This document shows positions 20,440-32,070 of a stretch of DNA of 64,000 nucleotides, piece by piece (within the stretch, counting starts at the first letter, position 1; the number at the start of each line of letters is the position of its first letter). This DNA is from Pomphorhynchus laevis. Lineage: Eukaryota; Acanthocephala; Palaeacanthocephala; Echinorhynchida; Pomphorhynchidae. The DNA is taken from NCBI GenBank assembly GCA_012934845.2, contig WNNJ02003641.1:1-64000 (forward strand). The letters are read 5' to 3'. The notes under the pieces are model-generated. The model saw only the letters and a program-made list of their open reading frames with translations. It searched no databases and was not told the DNA's origin. The position numbers and the translations under genes are program-made.

Positions 20440-21170
20440 TTCAATATCTAAAATATTTAAATTTAACAAACTTTAAAATAAAAAGTTAAATTTTAAAGGT
20501 GATAAATTATGCATATAAACTATTAAATTTAAAATTAAGAGTAAAGTTTATGCTGAATAGAAAATTGACTTTTAATTAAAAATGTTTCAAAATAAACACT
20601 TTAACAATTTGACTACATTTAAGTGCTTAATTTTTTTAAATTTGACTAAAAGTGTTTTAAAGTAAACACTTTTATATATTAATTTAAAATGGATAAATTA
20701 TTAACTGGCAATAGGATGCACGCGAGAAGAAATTACAGAAGAAACCAAATTGCATCATACCATTATTGGCATTTCAAACATTCATTCTAATGCTGACGAG
20801 CAGTGTAAAATTTAATCTAAAAATTTTATTAAAAAATCTGTCCGAATTTCTTATCAGCTCTTTTGATATTTTTTACTAAAATCTTTATTTTATCAGACGA
20901 GCTGGCTTTTCGTTAACTAGTACAATAAAATGTCGAGCAAATATAAAAATTGTACATTTTAATATTAAATGAAACCAACATATAAACGGATATTATTATC
21001 TTAACTCTGCTTATATGTCCAACTGTACAAAAGCTAACTATTAGTTTTGCAATTAATTTCTGTGATTTTTAAGAATATTTCTTAAAAATATTTTTAAATC
21101 AAGGCAAATATGTATGCGCGACAACAATACCCGGAAAATTGATATAAAATTGTTAGTTAGTCGAAATTAA
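20440..21170. other. Upstream region of the IMPACT-like gene
   Basis: AT-rich with no clear core promoter motif. It contains two related words, TTTTAATTAAAAATGTTTCAA at ~20,570 and AAATTTGACTAAAAGTGTTT at ~20,635, suggesting a small local duplication. No other feature is recognised. Confidence 0.4.
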
Positions 21171-21179
21171 AATATCAAC

Positions 21180-21475
21180 TCATTGATTTCTACATTAGTT
21201 AACAACACATTATATTATAGTGTAGCACTGTAATATATTGTAACTATATATTATAGTCACAATATATTATATTGTAACTATATAATATTACATATTATAT
21301 AATATGTAATATATTAATGCATACTATATAATATGTAATATTATATAGTTATGTTATATAATTTAACATAACTCTAATATAATGTGTTATATTAGAGTTT
21401 CCACTATAATTTAACACATCACATTACATTGTCAACACATCATAATGTGTTGTACATGGTATAATCGTAAAAAGA
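21180..21475. repeat. AT palindrome cluster
   Basis: Nested inverted repeats built from ATTATATAATATGTAATAT-type words, followed by GTGTTATATTAGAGTT and AACTCTAATATAATGTG-like arms at 21,367-21,400. It is low-complexity sequence that could extrude cruciforms. Confidence 0.6.
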
Positions 21476-21639
21476 TTTGTAAATGTTTTAAAGGTGAATA
21501 GATATTTAATTATTTTGTTCAGGGCGTTTAAACATCGAGAATTAATTATTTCATTATTTATTTACTGTATTTAAAATATCACTGATATAATATCGTTGAT
21601 AAAATACAAATTATAATTATTATATTATTACTCCATTGG

Positions 21640-21710
21640 AACAGCCAGCCTTGCGGATGTAGCGTTGAATCGCGATACAGACGTCCTTAGTTCAAATTAG
21701 GAATTTTATA
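21640..21710 (+). mobile_element. SINE family head (tRNA-like part only)
   Basis: GGAACAGCCAGCCTTGCGGA, TGTAGCGTTGAATCGCGATA and TTAGTTCAAATT line up with the head of SINE E (27,845-27,945). A- and B-box positions are conserved but diverged, and no tail follows. Confidence 0.6.
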
Positions 21711-21774
21711 GTAAATACAAATTATAATGTTCATTATTATGTTCTTAAACTTTAACTAAAGTTTCTAATAAAAA

Positions 21775-22055
21775 AAAATTTATTTTAACGTGCCAAATGC
21801 GTGCAGGCGCACTCTTACATGACCACGAAAAAAATCTAAATCATGTGTCGAGAAGGTGGGTACGGAGGTGGTATCGGAATGTGATAAAGGAGGGAACGCG
21901 GCGGGAGTCGAGTGAGAGTTGATTCCAGGCGAGTGAGGCGGCGACGAGAAAGGATCGGAGACCGTAGTTGTTAGAGTAATTGGGAACGTAGAATTAGATG
22001 GAATTACGGGAGTGCATTGATAGAGAGAGGTAATAGTAGTCAATTATCCTAATTT
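21775..22055 (-). pseudogene. LINE B 3'-end fragment
   Basis: The plus strand begins TTTATTTTAACGTGCCAAAT, matching the 3' end of the LINE B copy at 49,515. The minus strand still reads C-terminal words such as VIPSNSTFPITLTTTVSDPF. It is 5'-truncated. Confidence 0.75.
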
Positions 22056-22494
22056 AGCTGAAATTTAGCCAACAATTTACATTGTCGGTGTGTCAACACT
22101 ACAAATAAGCGAGAAACGAATAAGTATATGCAATATAACGAGATCATTAACAAAACAAATTAAAGCTGAGATTGTATTGAAGATTTAAAATTGTTCAATG
22201 ATACATTCAATGTGCGCTTATATTGTAAGATGTTTACACATTGAGAAAACCAAATTAAAGATTATTTCTCACAAATTTTCGACTATTACAATAGCCCTTT
22301 TCAAGTGTTTTGCATTTAAAGTAGTTTGCTTGTAAAGAACACTGGGTGTTGAAAGCTTGCAATGATAAAAGAAAAACAATTCATATCATGCTTTTAAAAT
22401 TGTATTATGGCGATTATTATCATCTCGTAACAAAATCTACAAAGTTCATTGTTGTTAATTAAAATTAGCGCAATCGACTAAGTTAACTCTTTAA

Positions 22495-22705
22495 TTAATC
22501 ATTTGGTCGGCTTCAAAAATTATCCTTGTGTGAATTCTTTAATCCTAGATGCAGCACTGTACACTACAATCAGCGTAGGTGGACATCATCAGCAGTGAGC
22601 CTATGCCTACCTTTCGTGTTTCGGTCCTTTAATGATCTGCTGAAATTTTCTCTATGATTAAAGAATTCACACGAGGATAATTTATGAAGCCGACCAAATG
22701 ATGAT
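22495..22705 (-). mobile_element. SINE tail copy B between 48-bp inverted arms
   Basis: Outer arms CATTTGGTCGGCTTCAAAAA...GAATTCTTTAATC (22,499-22,546) and their inverse (22,655-22,703) flank a SINE-family tail. The minus strand of the tail reads GGACC-GAAAC ... CTGATGA-TGTCC, so four of the five pairs of the copy A helix are kept with different bases. Confidence 0.65.
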
Positions 22706-22709
22706 ACTC

Positions 22710-23635
22710 GCTCGTGTATGCAATTATTCATTCTCTTTAATTAATACAAAGTATAATTCAGAGTCTAAAAAGTATACAACTGACACAAGTTTCTTTGGTG
22801 TGAAGCATTTGACATAAAATTTAAATGTATTGTATTGAAAATAGTGTAATAACCCATTAATTTCAGCTATTGTGTTAATAAGTAGGCTTATCAGCATGTC
22901 AATCTACACAATTAACAACTTGAAGTTTGTTTAAATTAGTCCATCTTTTGTTGAATTTATTTGCTATAAGCCTATTTCTATTTCAATATGTGCTTTAAGT
23001 GTGCAATGAATTAAAGTAAAAAATATTTGGAAGTTTTAAGCAAGAAATCCAAATTTATAAATTTAAAACAAAAACATATTTCAAACAAAAATTTAAAACA
23101 GAAACAATTTTTTTGAATCATTTTGTTTCTAGCAATAATAAACATCTAAATGAGACATCAGAAGTTCAATAAAATTAAAAGTAAAAAATTCTAATTTAAA
23201 TGCTGATATTTGAGGTTTATATGATGGCATTTTTAAACAAATTTCTTTATTAAAAATTTCTTTTTTTGTATTACATGGCATATTCTTCTTCGTATAACAA
23301 AGAGGATTAACAAACAATATAAACTCTCTTTATAACAAACGAGTATCAACGCAAGCACTAAATGTTCAATTGTTTTTTGAATACTCGTATCTTGTATCTT
23401 GAAAATAAAAATAAATCGTCCAATGATAAGTTGATGTGCTCTTAAATTGTTCAAGGCGTTTAAGCATCGAGGGAATAGAAAAGGAAAATTATTGTTCAGA
23501 AATGTTCGAATATTGCAATAATCCTTTTCGAGTGTTATGTTTTAAAACATGACACTTGATTTCAATTTAATGATTCCAATTAAATTTGCAAAATGTAAGA
23601 CGATAGTCTTTTAAATATAAATGTAATAAAGCAGA
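22710..23635. other. AT-rich spacer
   Basis: No gene is supported. A segment at 23,420-23,540 with CAAGGCGTTTAAGCATCGAG and TTCGAATATTGCAATAATCC loosely resembles 21,520-21,540 and 22,275-22,310, suggesting an unnamed diverged dispersed repeat. Confidence 0.4.
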
Positions 23636-23639
23636 CGAG

Positions 23640-23745
23640 TCGATTGTTAGTCAGCTTACATTAAAAAAAGACCGAAACGTGTTACGGCGGTATTAGATCA
23701 GTAGCTGATGAGGTCAATCAATACTGAAAAGTAGCATGCAGCGGT
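23640..23745 (+). mobile_element. SINE tail copy C
   Basis: AAAGACC-GAAACGTG, GTATTAGATCAGTAG and CTGATGA-GGTCA. GACC/GGTC are complementary and abut GAAA and CTGATGA, the same geometry as in copies A and B with a third pair of sequences. Confidence 0.6.
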
Positions 23746-23799
23746 TTTCTTTGTAGATAGGATTAAATCACGTGCAGTGCCATCAAAAATTTCATTTCA

Positions 23800-24870
23800 G
23801 CTATAATAAAAAATTAAGTTTAAATTTTTATATTTTTAAAAATATTTAAAAATATATATTATATTTATATAATATTGTATAAATATATATTATATAATAT
23901 AAATATTTATATTATAATCTCTAAATATATTATATAATATTATATATTATATTTTTAAATATATTTATATTTTATTAAGAATTAAATTCTTAAGAATTAA
24001 ATTAAATTTTATTAAGAATTAAATTCTTAATAATTCCCGGTTTTATTAAGAATTAATTATATTCAGAATTAAACTATTCAGAATAAAATAAAATAGAATA
24101 AAATAATATAGAATAAAACCAATAAAATTTAAATAATAATTTGTTAATAATAATTTGCAATTAATAAATAAATTAGTTTTATCGGTTGTTACTCATTAAT
24201 CAATGACATCAGCAGAAAGATAATATTTTAATCATAAGATAATCAATTAAACTGATTATATAAATTAATTGTCCAAATTCTTCATTTTGAAAATAAATCA
24301 TTGCATAGTACAACTAATAAGAATTTATAGTACATATTAATAAATACTTATATAATATTTTATATAATTTATATTTATATCAAGTTTAAATTAATAATTG
24401 AAATTAAAATAAAAGTCAAATTTTTTGATTTTTCTAGTAATTAGAGTCAAATCTCTAACGTATTTAATAAATAGGATTTATGTTATATAGGATTTTATAT
24501 TTTATATCAATCAAAATTTGAAATTTAAAATAAAAGTCAATTTTATGTCAATTTTATCTGTTACAAAATAGTAGACTATGACTATGTTCATAGTAACAGA
24601 TTATGTATAATTATTAATTAATAATTATATAATTATTTATAGAATTTATATTTATATCAATTTAAAATTTAGAATTGAAATTTAGAATAAAAATCAATTT
24701 TTATGAATTGACTTATCAATAATAGACGATTTATAAGAATAAGGATTAGATGTCATCAGGAGGTACTATATATAATTTATAAATTATATATATATTTATA
24801 GATTTATTAAAATCTTATAAATTATAAGATTTTTTATAATTTATATCATCAGGAAATTTTATCATCAGTA
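23800..24870. other. AT-rich block with Naiad-tail fragments
   Basis: Mostly TATAAT simple sequence at 23,850-24,110. Reverse-orientation Naiad-tail words (ATTTATATCAAG/AATTTAAAA and AAAGTCAATTTT) recur near 24,365-24,435, 24,495-24,550 and 24,640-24,770, the last with AGGATTAGATGTCATCAGGA. Confidence 0.55.
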
Positions 24871-25040
24871 AAGCGTAGGTCATTACGTATGACAAACAGG
24901 CGAAACGCTTGTTGTTCGATTATTGGGTTACAAGCGGGCGTCTTGGACCAATCAGCTCAGCAGTGTGGAATCACTTTGCCGCCAATGGCCAATACGCAAA
25001 TTTTGTCAATGCAGAAATTATAGGCCGCGAAAGTGATAAG
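24870..25040. promoter_or_regulatory. CCAAT-rich GC island
   Basis: GC content is clearly above the flanks. CCAAT occurs on the plus strand at 24948-24952, 24982-24986 and 24989-24993 and inverted (ATTGG) at 24922-24926, four in 72 bp. Such clusters bind NF-Y in animal promoters. No adjacent first exon was found on either strand, so a promoter is only a guess; an old repeat is the alternative. Confidence 0.3.
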
Positions 25041-25074
25041 TATATAATATAATAAATAATTGTTATAAGATTTT

Positions 25075-25385
25075 TTATAATTTAAATCAAGTTAAAATGA
25101 ACAATTGAAATTTAAAATAAAAGTCATTTGTTTATGAATTGACTAATAAATACGATGTACCAGAATAAGGATTAGAGGTCATCAGGAGGAACTGCAATGT
25201 TATTAGATTTCGACCCTATTCCTCGATCAAACACAGTAGCGGGACAAACACATGCTAACAACGTATTTCCTCTGATGAAATTTGATTATTCATTGTACCT
25301 TATTCTAATATAAAGTATATTATTTATTATCTATCTATAAAAATTTTCCGCTTAAGAATTTAAATTTATTTTTTATTAAAATTTG
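25075..25385 (-). mobile_element. Naiad 3'-tail copy with end of ORF region (minus)
   Basis: Contains AAGGATTAGAGGTCATCAGG, ACGTATTTCCTCTGATGAAA and AATTTTCCGCTTAAGAATTT. The last matches the end of the Naiad ORF and the stop region (AAACTCTTAAGTGGCAAATTT on the other strand), so this copy is truncated just upstream of the stop codon. Confidence 0.8.
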
Positions 25386-25389
25386 TTGA

Positions 25390-26460
25390 TTTACATATTT
25401 TACTATCTTTTTGTTTGATCTTATTTTTAAATTTTAAATATTCAGAGTGCTGGAGTGCAATATCCAAATACGCATGTTTGTAAAGTATATTCAATTTTGT
25501 AATAAAAAGTAATGAGAGAAAAATATTTATATGAGAACAGTGAAGTGATTCCTAGTATATTTGTAATTAAAAATTTAATAACAAAATCATATTGTTGCTA
25601 ATTAAATTAGCAGCAATGGCACTAACAGATTTTTTAATTTTTTATTCTTCCTGAATTTTGTCGTTATTACAAAACCCGCAATTACGATCTTACTGATGAT
25701 CTTCGTGTCATTAAGCTAATTTCTTCAAGCCATTCACAATCAAAATAAGCTGCCAAGCCTTTGTAATATTAATTAAATAAACTTTTTGACGAATCAACCG
25801 GCGAAAAAATAAAATCAAAACCTCATTCGAATGACGAAATCCATTTTCTAGACTGAAAATGCAGCCATATCTGTAGATTGTAATCTGATAGCTATTTTAG
25901 ATGCTAAAATTAATTTTAGTAATTTAGACATCATCATTTAGTATAGCAACTTATTGATAAAGGATTTCAGCTGCCATATTTAAAATTGTTTTGAATAAAA
26001 TTGTTTTCGGAAATAGTTGGTCAAAAACAAATGACATTCAATCAGAACGTTATTTTTAGGATATTAATTTTGGGATAAATTTAAGTGAAATTAAAAGATT
26101 AATTTAGTTGATTTTTATTCATTTATATAAAAATTTATAAATTCTCTTTTTTACTGTTTATCTTTTATAAATGATAAACGTATTCTTTTGCACGTTATAA
26201 AAAAATAAAAATGCCAAAAATCCATTTAAATATGCCTAAAATAAACACAACTTCCAGATTTATTAAGATCGTGATTATTAATCACGTGCAAGAGCAGAAA
26301 TTATGCTCACAAAACTTTAAAAATTATTAGCTTTTATTCTTTTGGAATTTTGGAGCAGTACCAATAAAACCCTAATTTGTTTTAAAACAATAATATAAAT
26401 ATATTATTTTTAAAAAGTCCATTTTTTTATCTTCAAAACATTTCCGAAACATTTCATTTC
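25390..26460. other. AT-rich spacer, no feature recognised
   Basis: No coding, RNA or repeat signal strong enough to report. Confidence 0.5.
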
Positions 26461-26464
26461 ATCT

Positions 26465-27180
26465 GTCTCCATGTGTTCGTCTCGGATTCAGATGCCAATA
26501 TCAATCCGGATTGAGGAAAAGATTCTTCCTGATGTGGAAGAATTCAAGTATCTTAGTGTATTGTTCTCGAGGAACGGCAGGAACATCAAAGAAATTGAGA
26601 AGCGGATTTGTGCAGCTAACTCAGCAATGCGTTCTTTGTACAGGTCTGTCTTGGTGAAGCGGGAGTTGAGTCTTCGGACAAAGCTTTTGGTTTACCACGC
26701 GATCTTGGTTCCTATCTTAACCTATGGTCATGAGGTTTGGGTTATGACCTAAATGATAAGATCTTGTATAAATGCGATGGAAATGAGGTTTTTACGCGGT
26801 GTGGCCGGTCTGAGCCTTGGAGATAAAATTAGGAATTCGATCATCAGGAATGGACTTGGAGTAAAGTCGCTGCTTATCCACATCGAAAAAGTCAGCTGAG
26901 GTGGTTAAGACACCTTCTAAGGATGTCTAGGGATCGCCTTCCTCGAAGGATTTTCCAGTTTGGACTCTTTAGAAAGAGACCTAGAGGTAGACCTCGATAC
27001 CGGTGGAGATTTCAAATCTTGAAACTGAAACTGACAGTAGAATGTCTTGGTCTATATGAAAGAGAGCTATGGTCTGTCGCCCAGGATCGCGATGTCTGGA
27101 GTAGTTTAATTCGTGCACTGCCCCTACGACCCGACACCCGGACCAGTGGTTAACAGAAAAAATCTTGTACATTTTTTGTT
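26465..27180 (+). pseudogene. 3' fragment of a further LINE (RT C-terminus)
   Basis: Encodes EEFKYLSVLFSRNGR, AANSAMRSLYRSVLVKREL, LVYHAILVPILTYGHEVW then, after a stop, QLRWLRHLLRMSRDRLPRR, KRPRGRPRYRWR and LWSVAQDRDVWSSL. This is the conserved post-RT tail (FKYLG..., LTYG.E.W, RPRGRP..RW) of a LINE of the RTE/L1-like sort seen in many animals. At least one stop and one frameshift; 5'-truncated. Confidence 0.8.
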
Positions 27181-27547
27181 TTATTTTGTCAAAAAATTGT
27201 TGTTTTTATTTCATTTCATTTTAGAAGCTTACGAAAATTTAAAAGATAGTCCTTTTTGCTCAAAATTTGCAAAAAAGTAAAAGATCTGATTTTGTTTAAT
27301 GACCTCCATCTTTTCGATTTCCTAATAGAAATCGTAAATGTAAATATTAATTTAAAAAAATAATATATATTAGAAAAATATTGATATTAATATAGTCGTT
27401 ACTTAATATAGTTATTAATATAGTCGGAACTTTTTAATTAATTAAAAAGTTCACATTTATATTTTTGATTTTTTTTGATGATAAAAAACGATAGTAATTG
27501 CAGTATTTTTAATCTCAAAACCCAAATAATTTACATTGTAAAGTTTA

Positions 27548-27800
27548 ACTTGATTGCATCTCTGAGTTGAATTTCTACTGGTTGTGGCATAACAATATAC
27601 TCAAATGTATTGTTCCTATTTTTGATATAGCAGGACGCTACTAATCAGTCTGGGCGGGTGTCATCAGCTGCTGATCTAGACTGCATTTCACATTTCGACT
27701 CTTATTATCTGCTTACTCCGTAAGCAGATAAAAATCAAAAAACATACCCTTATTATCTGTTTACTCCGTACACTGATAATGATCGGATTCAAACTCAAAA
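27548..27800 (-). mobile_element. SINE copy D
   Basis: On the minus strand: GAATCCGATCA, GTGTACGGAGTAA, AGAGTCGAAATGTG, CAGCAGCTGATGACACCC, CCCAGACTGATTAG and GGAACAATAC. The B-box end of the head remains. A perfect hairpin TTATCTGCTTAC-TCC-GTAAGCAGATAA lies at 27,705-27,731 and is absent from copy E. Its GAGTC/CACCC pairing is degenerate. Confidence 0.75.
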
Positions 27801-27844
27801 AATATATAAAAATTACAAAAATGAAAATATATAAAAACGTATAT

Positions 27845-28060
27845 TTACATCACTGGTGCAGCTAGCCTAGTGGATGTAACGTTGGAAGCGAGATGTGTGT
27901 CCTGAGTTCGAATGTCTTGTGTTCGAATCCGATCAGCACCGTGTACGGAGTATGCAAATAGTAAGGGTCGAAACGTGAAATGTTGGCCTGAGCCAAGCTG
28001 ATTAGTAAAGTCCTTATGTATCAATAATTAGAACAATACTTGTGAGTAAAATGTCTTGGA
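27845..28060 (+). mobile_element. SINE copy E, near full length, tRNA-derived
   Basis: A perfect A box TAGCCTAGTGG (27863-27873) and a perfect B box GTTCGAATC (27921-27929) give the internal RNA polymerase III promoter of a tRNA-derived SINE. The body continues with GTGTACGGAGTATGCAAATA, AGGGTCGAAACGTGAAATG and AAGCTGATTAGTAAAGTCC, then AGAACAATACTTGTGAG. The CTGATGA-GACCC arm present in copy A is deleted here. Confidence 0.85.
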
Positions 28061-28313
28061 GTACAGAAGATTGTGAAGTTTGCTGTCAGCAAACTTTACA
28101 GTTTTTCACATCAATTTTGAAATATTAAATTTCAAAATGAAAAATTTTATATAATGCAAAAGACATCGTCTATTCTATTATAGCCATTTCAATTCTAAAA
28201 CATTTGATTTCACAAAAAAATTTTGTTACTTGAGAAAAATTAGATTTTAAAACACAAACAGTAATATCTTAAAAACTTATTTATTCATCAAGAGACATTA
28301 TTTGTAGTGCAAA

Positions 28314-28654
28314 TTAAAATATCTTGTCTGCAGGTTTATCGGCTGTGAAAAACTCCGTTAGATTCACTGTAGCATTGTGAGATTGTTCCGGTATACCAGA
28401 ATTGAAATAATTATACCACCTATATAAATGAGGCCACATTTTTAATACAGAAGGTTGGTTAAGTGAGCTGTCCAGCAATGCCTTTACGAGGTAATCACTT
28501 ACATCAGGCTTTAAATACTTTAGTGATTCGGTAAGAAACAATCTATCTCGTAAATATTTATTCAACTCCGGTATAAGTGAATCACGTATTGCATTATATG
28601 AATTTTCATTACAATATTGCACGACAATTACAATTGAATCAATAAGCAATCTGC
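28314..28654 (-). CDS. Unidentified protein exon, possibly GST-C/EF1B-like
   Basis: After an acceptor (CCCAATTTAG|C) the minus frame is open for ~113 codons to a TAA at 28,314. It includes LIPELNKYLRDRLFLTESL, KPDVSDYLVKALLDSSL and KMWPHLYRWYNYFNSG. The order (N-x-YL..R.FL, P.vsDylV, PHLyRWYNyf.S) recalls the GST-C-like domain of elongation factor 1B and some tRNA-synthetase partners. It could be the last exon of the gene whose other exon candidates lie at 32.1-33.3 kb. A specific identity is not supported. Confidence 0.45.
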
Positions 28655-28849
28655 TAAATTGGGATGATAAGTGATTTCAAAATATTTGACAAAAAAAGAT
28701 TAATCAAACGTAAGAAACTGACTTTAGGACTTTTAAGTAAGTTAAAGTTAAAAAAATACAAAATTATAAAATAACTAAATATCCAATAAAACATATTTAT
28801 GTTTTATATGTTCGAATTTAAGATTAATCTTTCTAACGCTTCTATAATA

Positions 28850-28975
28850 TCTGCTAAATCTAAAACACTAAAAAAGCTTTTTATAAAGCATACTAAAATC
28901 GTACACGTTCATATTCTGAAAATTTATTCCTTTCGTGTGTTCGAAAAATTCTAAAACTAAATATTTAATAAAATA
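28850..28975 (-). pseudogene. Diverged Naiad RT fragment
   Basis: TTTATAAAGCATACTAAAAT, CTGAAAATTTATTCCTTTCG and GTGTTCGAAAAATTCTAAAA are the reverse complement of the motif A region (YDFSTLYT) of the Naiad at about 15,700-15,790, with clear divergence. It belongs to an older or different Naiad lineage and lies head to head with copy 2. Confidence 0.65.
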
Positions 28976-29065
28976 AAAATTCATTGTACTGGTTTTAAAC
29001 CTACATTAGAGTAATTAAGTGTTTTAGTGTTTTAGTATTTTATTAAGTGTTTTAAATTATGTAGG

Positions 29066-30300
29066 ATAATTTAAGCGCACTTTAAAAATATTGCAAAACA
29101 CTATTTCAGTATTAAATCTTTAAAGAATTTTTTAGAACAGACAAAGGGAATAAATTTTCAAAATATAAATACATACGATTTTAGTACGCTTTATACAAAT
29201 CTAGATTTAGTAGATATTAAAGAAGCGTTAGTAAAATTAATTAATCTTATATTCGGAAAAAGATATACATATATATGTTATAATAATTATAACGCCTATC
29301 TAACAAAAATTAAACCATCAAATAAATATAAATATATGGATAAAATTGAATTAATAGAATCCTTAAATATTTTGATAAATCAAAATTATTTAAAAGTAGG
29401 GACATCTATATTTAGACAAGTAAAAGGTGTTCCAATGGGTGGTAATAGTAGCCCAATTATAGCTGACTTGTTTTTAAGCTTTATAGAATATGAATTTGTT
29501 CATAACTGTGTAAAAACTAAATCTAAACAATATAAATATATGAAATATATGTTTCGATACATTGATGATATATGTGTATTTAATTCTAATAATTTTTATT
29601 CAATTAGTGAAGCACATTTATCCAGAAAGCCTTATTCTTAACAAAACCAATATTAATGATAAAGAAGGTGTATATCTAGATATGAACATTAAATTAACAT
29701 CAATTAAAACTACTATTAATTTATATCGTAAAGATGACATAGTTAAATTTACAAGAAACAAAGTTTTGCATGAGCATTCATGCATAAGTTATAATATAAA
29801 ATATAATACATAAATAATGAAATTTTAAGAATTGCAACAATATGTAATAATATTGGCTTTCTTCAAAATCATTTAAAATCAACACAATAATATAAAGAAT
29901 AAATTTAAATCTTAAGTGGCAAATTTTTATGGATGGATAATGAATAATATACTTTGTATTATAATAAGATACTAGATAGTTTTATCAGAGGAAATACATC
30001 ATTAGCATGTATTTGGCCCAGCTGCTATGTTGGGTAGAGGAGTTAGGGGCCGAAACCTGATAGCATAGCAGTTCCTCCTGATGACCTCTAATTCTTATTC
30101 TGATACAACGTCTGTTATTAGTCAATTCATAAAAATGACGTTTATTTTAAAATTTCATTTTTTTAACTTGATTTAAATTATAGAAAATCTAAAAACAATT
30201 ATTAATTTTATTATTTAATTATTAAATTTTGATTTAGCATTATTATGTTTTGTTTATTTTATAATTATATTAAATACGTAGACTAAGTCAGCTGATTTAA
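29066..30300 (+). pseudogene. Naiad copy 2, 5'-truncated
   Basis: Nearly identical to 15,630-17,000 of the intact copy, starting within the RT (TATTTCAGTATTAA) and keeping YDFSTLYTNLD, KGVPMGGNSSP and YIDD. Breaks: one added base in the ISEHIYPESL region gives SEAHLSRKPYS, a base is lost near 29,810, and ~60 bases are missing before the stop. The 3' tail (29,935-30,300) is complete to AGCTGATTTAAT. It is recent but dead. Confidence 0.92.
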
Positions 30301-30479
30301 TTCTACTGTTCTAATTCTAAAATTATTCTATTGTTCCTTATGTGCAGTTTGTAAATTAAGACTTGCCAAAATACTTTCACTTTTCACTTTTTTTATTCAG
30401 AAATTAAAAATTGATAAATAAAATATAAATTATAAATAATTGTAAATATTAAATGATTGTTATATCAGAATTTAAATAA

Positions 30480-30605
30480 TTTATATAAATTTAAAATTAA
30501 AAATAAAAGTTAATTTTTATGAATTTACTAATTAATAACAGACGTTGTATCAGAATAAGGATTAGAGGTCATCAGGACGAACTGCTATGTCATCACTTTA
30601 TATGA
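30480..30605 (-). mobile_element. Naiad 3'-tail fragment (minus)
   Basis: AAGTTAATTTTTATGAATTT, ACAGACGTTGTATCAGAATA, AGGATTAGAGGTCATCAGGA and GAACTGCTATG, then the match ends. Confidence 0.75.
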
Positions 30606-30914
30606 CCGAAACTTTGCAAAAATTTATAAAAAGAACTTTTAGCTTTTTATTATGTTGTAGATAACATCTTTAGATTTTAAAATAATAATTTCTAATTGAT
30701 AATTATTCACTTAATTTGACAAAGGTAATTTAGCTTTTTATTAGCAACTTTATTACATTTCTTCGATTTTAAAATTGTAGCCCACTATTTTTACATTTAT
30801 GTGAGGACTGTCTTTAAGTATTTGATTTATTTTCCAAATATTCGAATAAAAGTTCAAAAAATTCTCGAGTTATAAAAATTATTATTTAAGATTATTATAA
30901 TTATTATATTATTT

Positions 30915-31920
30915 TTTTAGTCAGATCAGCTTGAAGATGATAGCAAGAGCTATCGAAATAGTGTGGTCTTTTGGAATAAAATATTCATACATAGTCACTT
31001 TCTTCGATTCTGCAAACTATAACAATTTAAGAGGAAAGAAATTGGTATTTTTAGTCAGATCAGCTAACTAAGTCTGCTTATTTTATACTATAAATAAAAA
31101 TAAAGATAAATAATATATAATTATTTGAAAACTACTGGTGACGTTATATTAATTAGAAAGACTTTCAATACAGCTTTTTTAATTAACACGATCAGGAAAG
31201 TATAAACCTGCATGATCACAGGACAGCACGTGTGCTATCGTTCCTTCCTTCATCAGCATACTAAGGTTGCTGGACAATCAACACGTCGGTATTCAGCTGA
31301 AGCACAATGCACTAGCAAAAGCTCTCTAGCTACAAAGCACGAGCAAAGCTTTCGTGCAGATAGAATTTGTAGCACTGGTGATAACCTTCAATCTTTATTC
31401 TAAAACATGGTTTATTATTTAATAAACATGGTTTATTAAATCAGTTATTATTCAAAACATTCTCGAGTTATAAAACTTATCTTTTTAAGATTGAGATTTT
31501 TTAAATTTATTTAGTGTATCAAATACGTCGACTAAGTTCACTAATCTAATATACTTATATCAGATGATTATTCTGAATAGGATCGGTAACCTCCCTTGTA
31601 TTATTTAAAGAGGAGTATTGTAGTGGTTTCAAATATTAATTTTTGGATCTCAATGTTTGGTTTCGCTATATAAATGTGCGGCTTGCAATCAAAAAGCGAA
31701 AAATGTTTATCTTGAATATTTAACAAATAATAAATCAATGTCTATAAGAACAGTTTTATCATCTTCAGGATTAAATCTAAAATTCAAACAATTTTGACCC
31801 TCAAGTGTATACTAGAAGCTCTGGAAATATAAATCTTAAACGATAATGAATATAACGTGGATATAAGGCATTTTGGCTTATATAATATTGTATTTATATA
31901 ATATTTTATAAATATTTATA
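30915..31920 (-). mobile_element. ~1-kb dispersed repeat, copy 2 (inverted copy of 6.4-7.4 kb)
   Basis: Near-identical reverse complement of 6,425-7,430. One end carries GATGATAGC-AAGA-GCTATC-GAAA (30,936-30,958), a 6-bp hairpin abutting GAAA. Very low divergence between two copies 24 kb apart points to recent transposition. Confidence 0.8.
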
Positions 31921-32070
31921 TTAATAAATATATTACAGATTATATATTTTATATTATATATTAATATATTATATATTATATATTTTTTATATATTATAGA
32001 TAAGGGTATCCAATGAAAATTAAAAAATAGTTAATTAATTTAATTAATTTAATACTTTTAGAGAAAAGTA

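Noticed and set aside
21180-21475. Replication origin or centromere signal
   Set aside because: AT palindromes alone do not support either.
27863-27929. True tRNA gene in SINE E
   Set aside because: Boxes are perfect but the sequence lacks a cloverleaf and belongs to a dispersed SINE.
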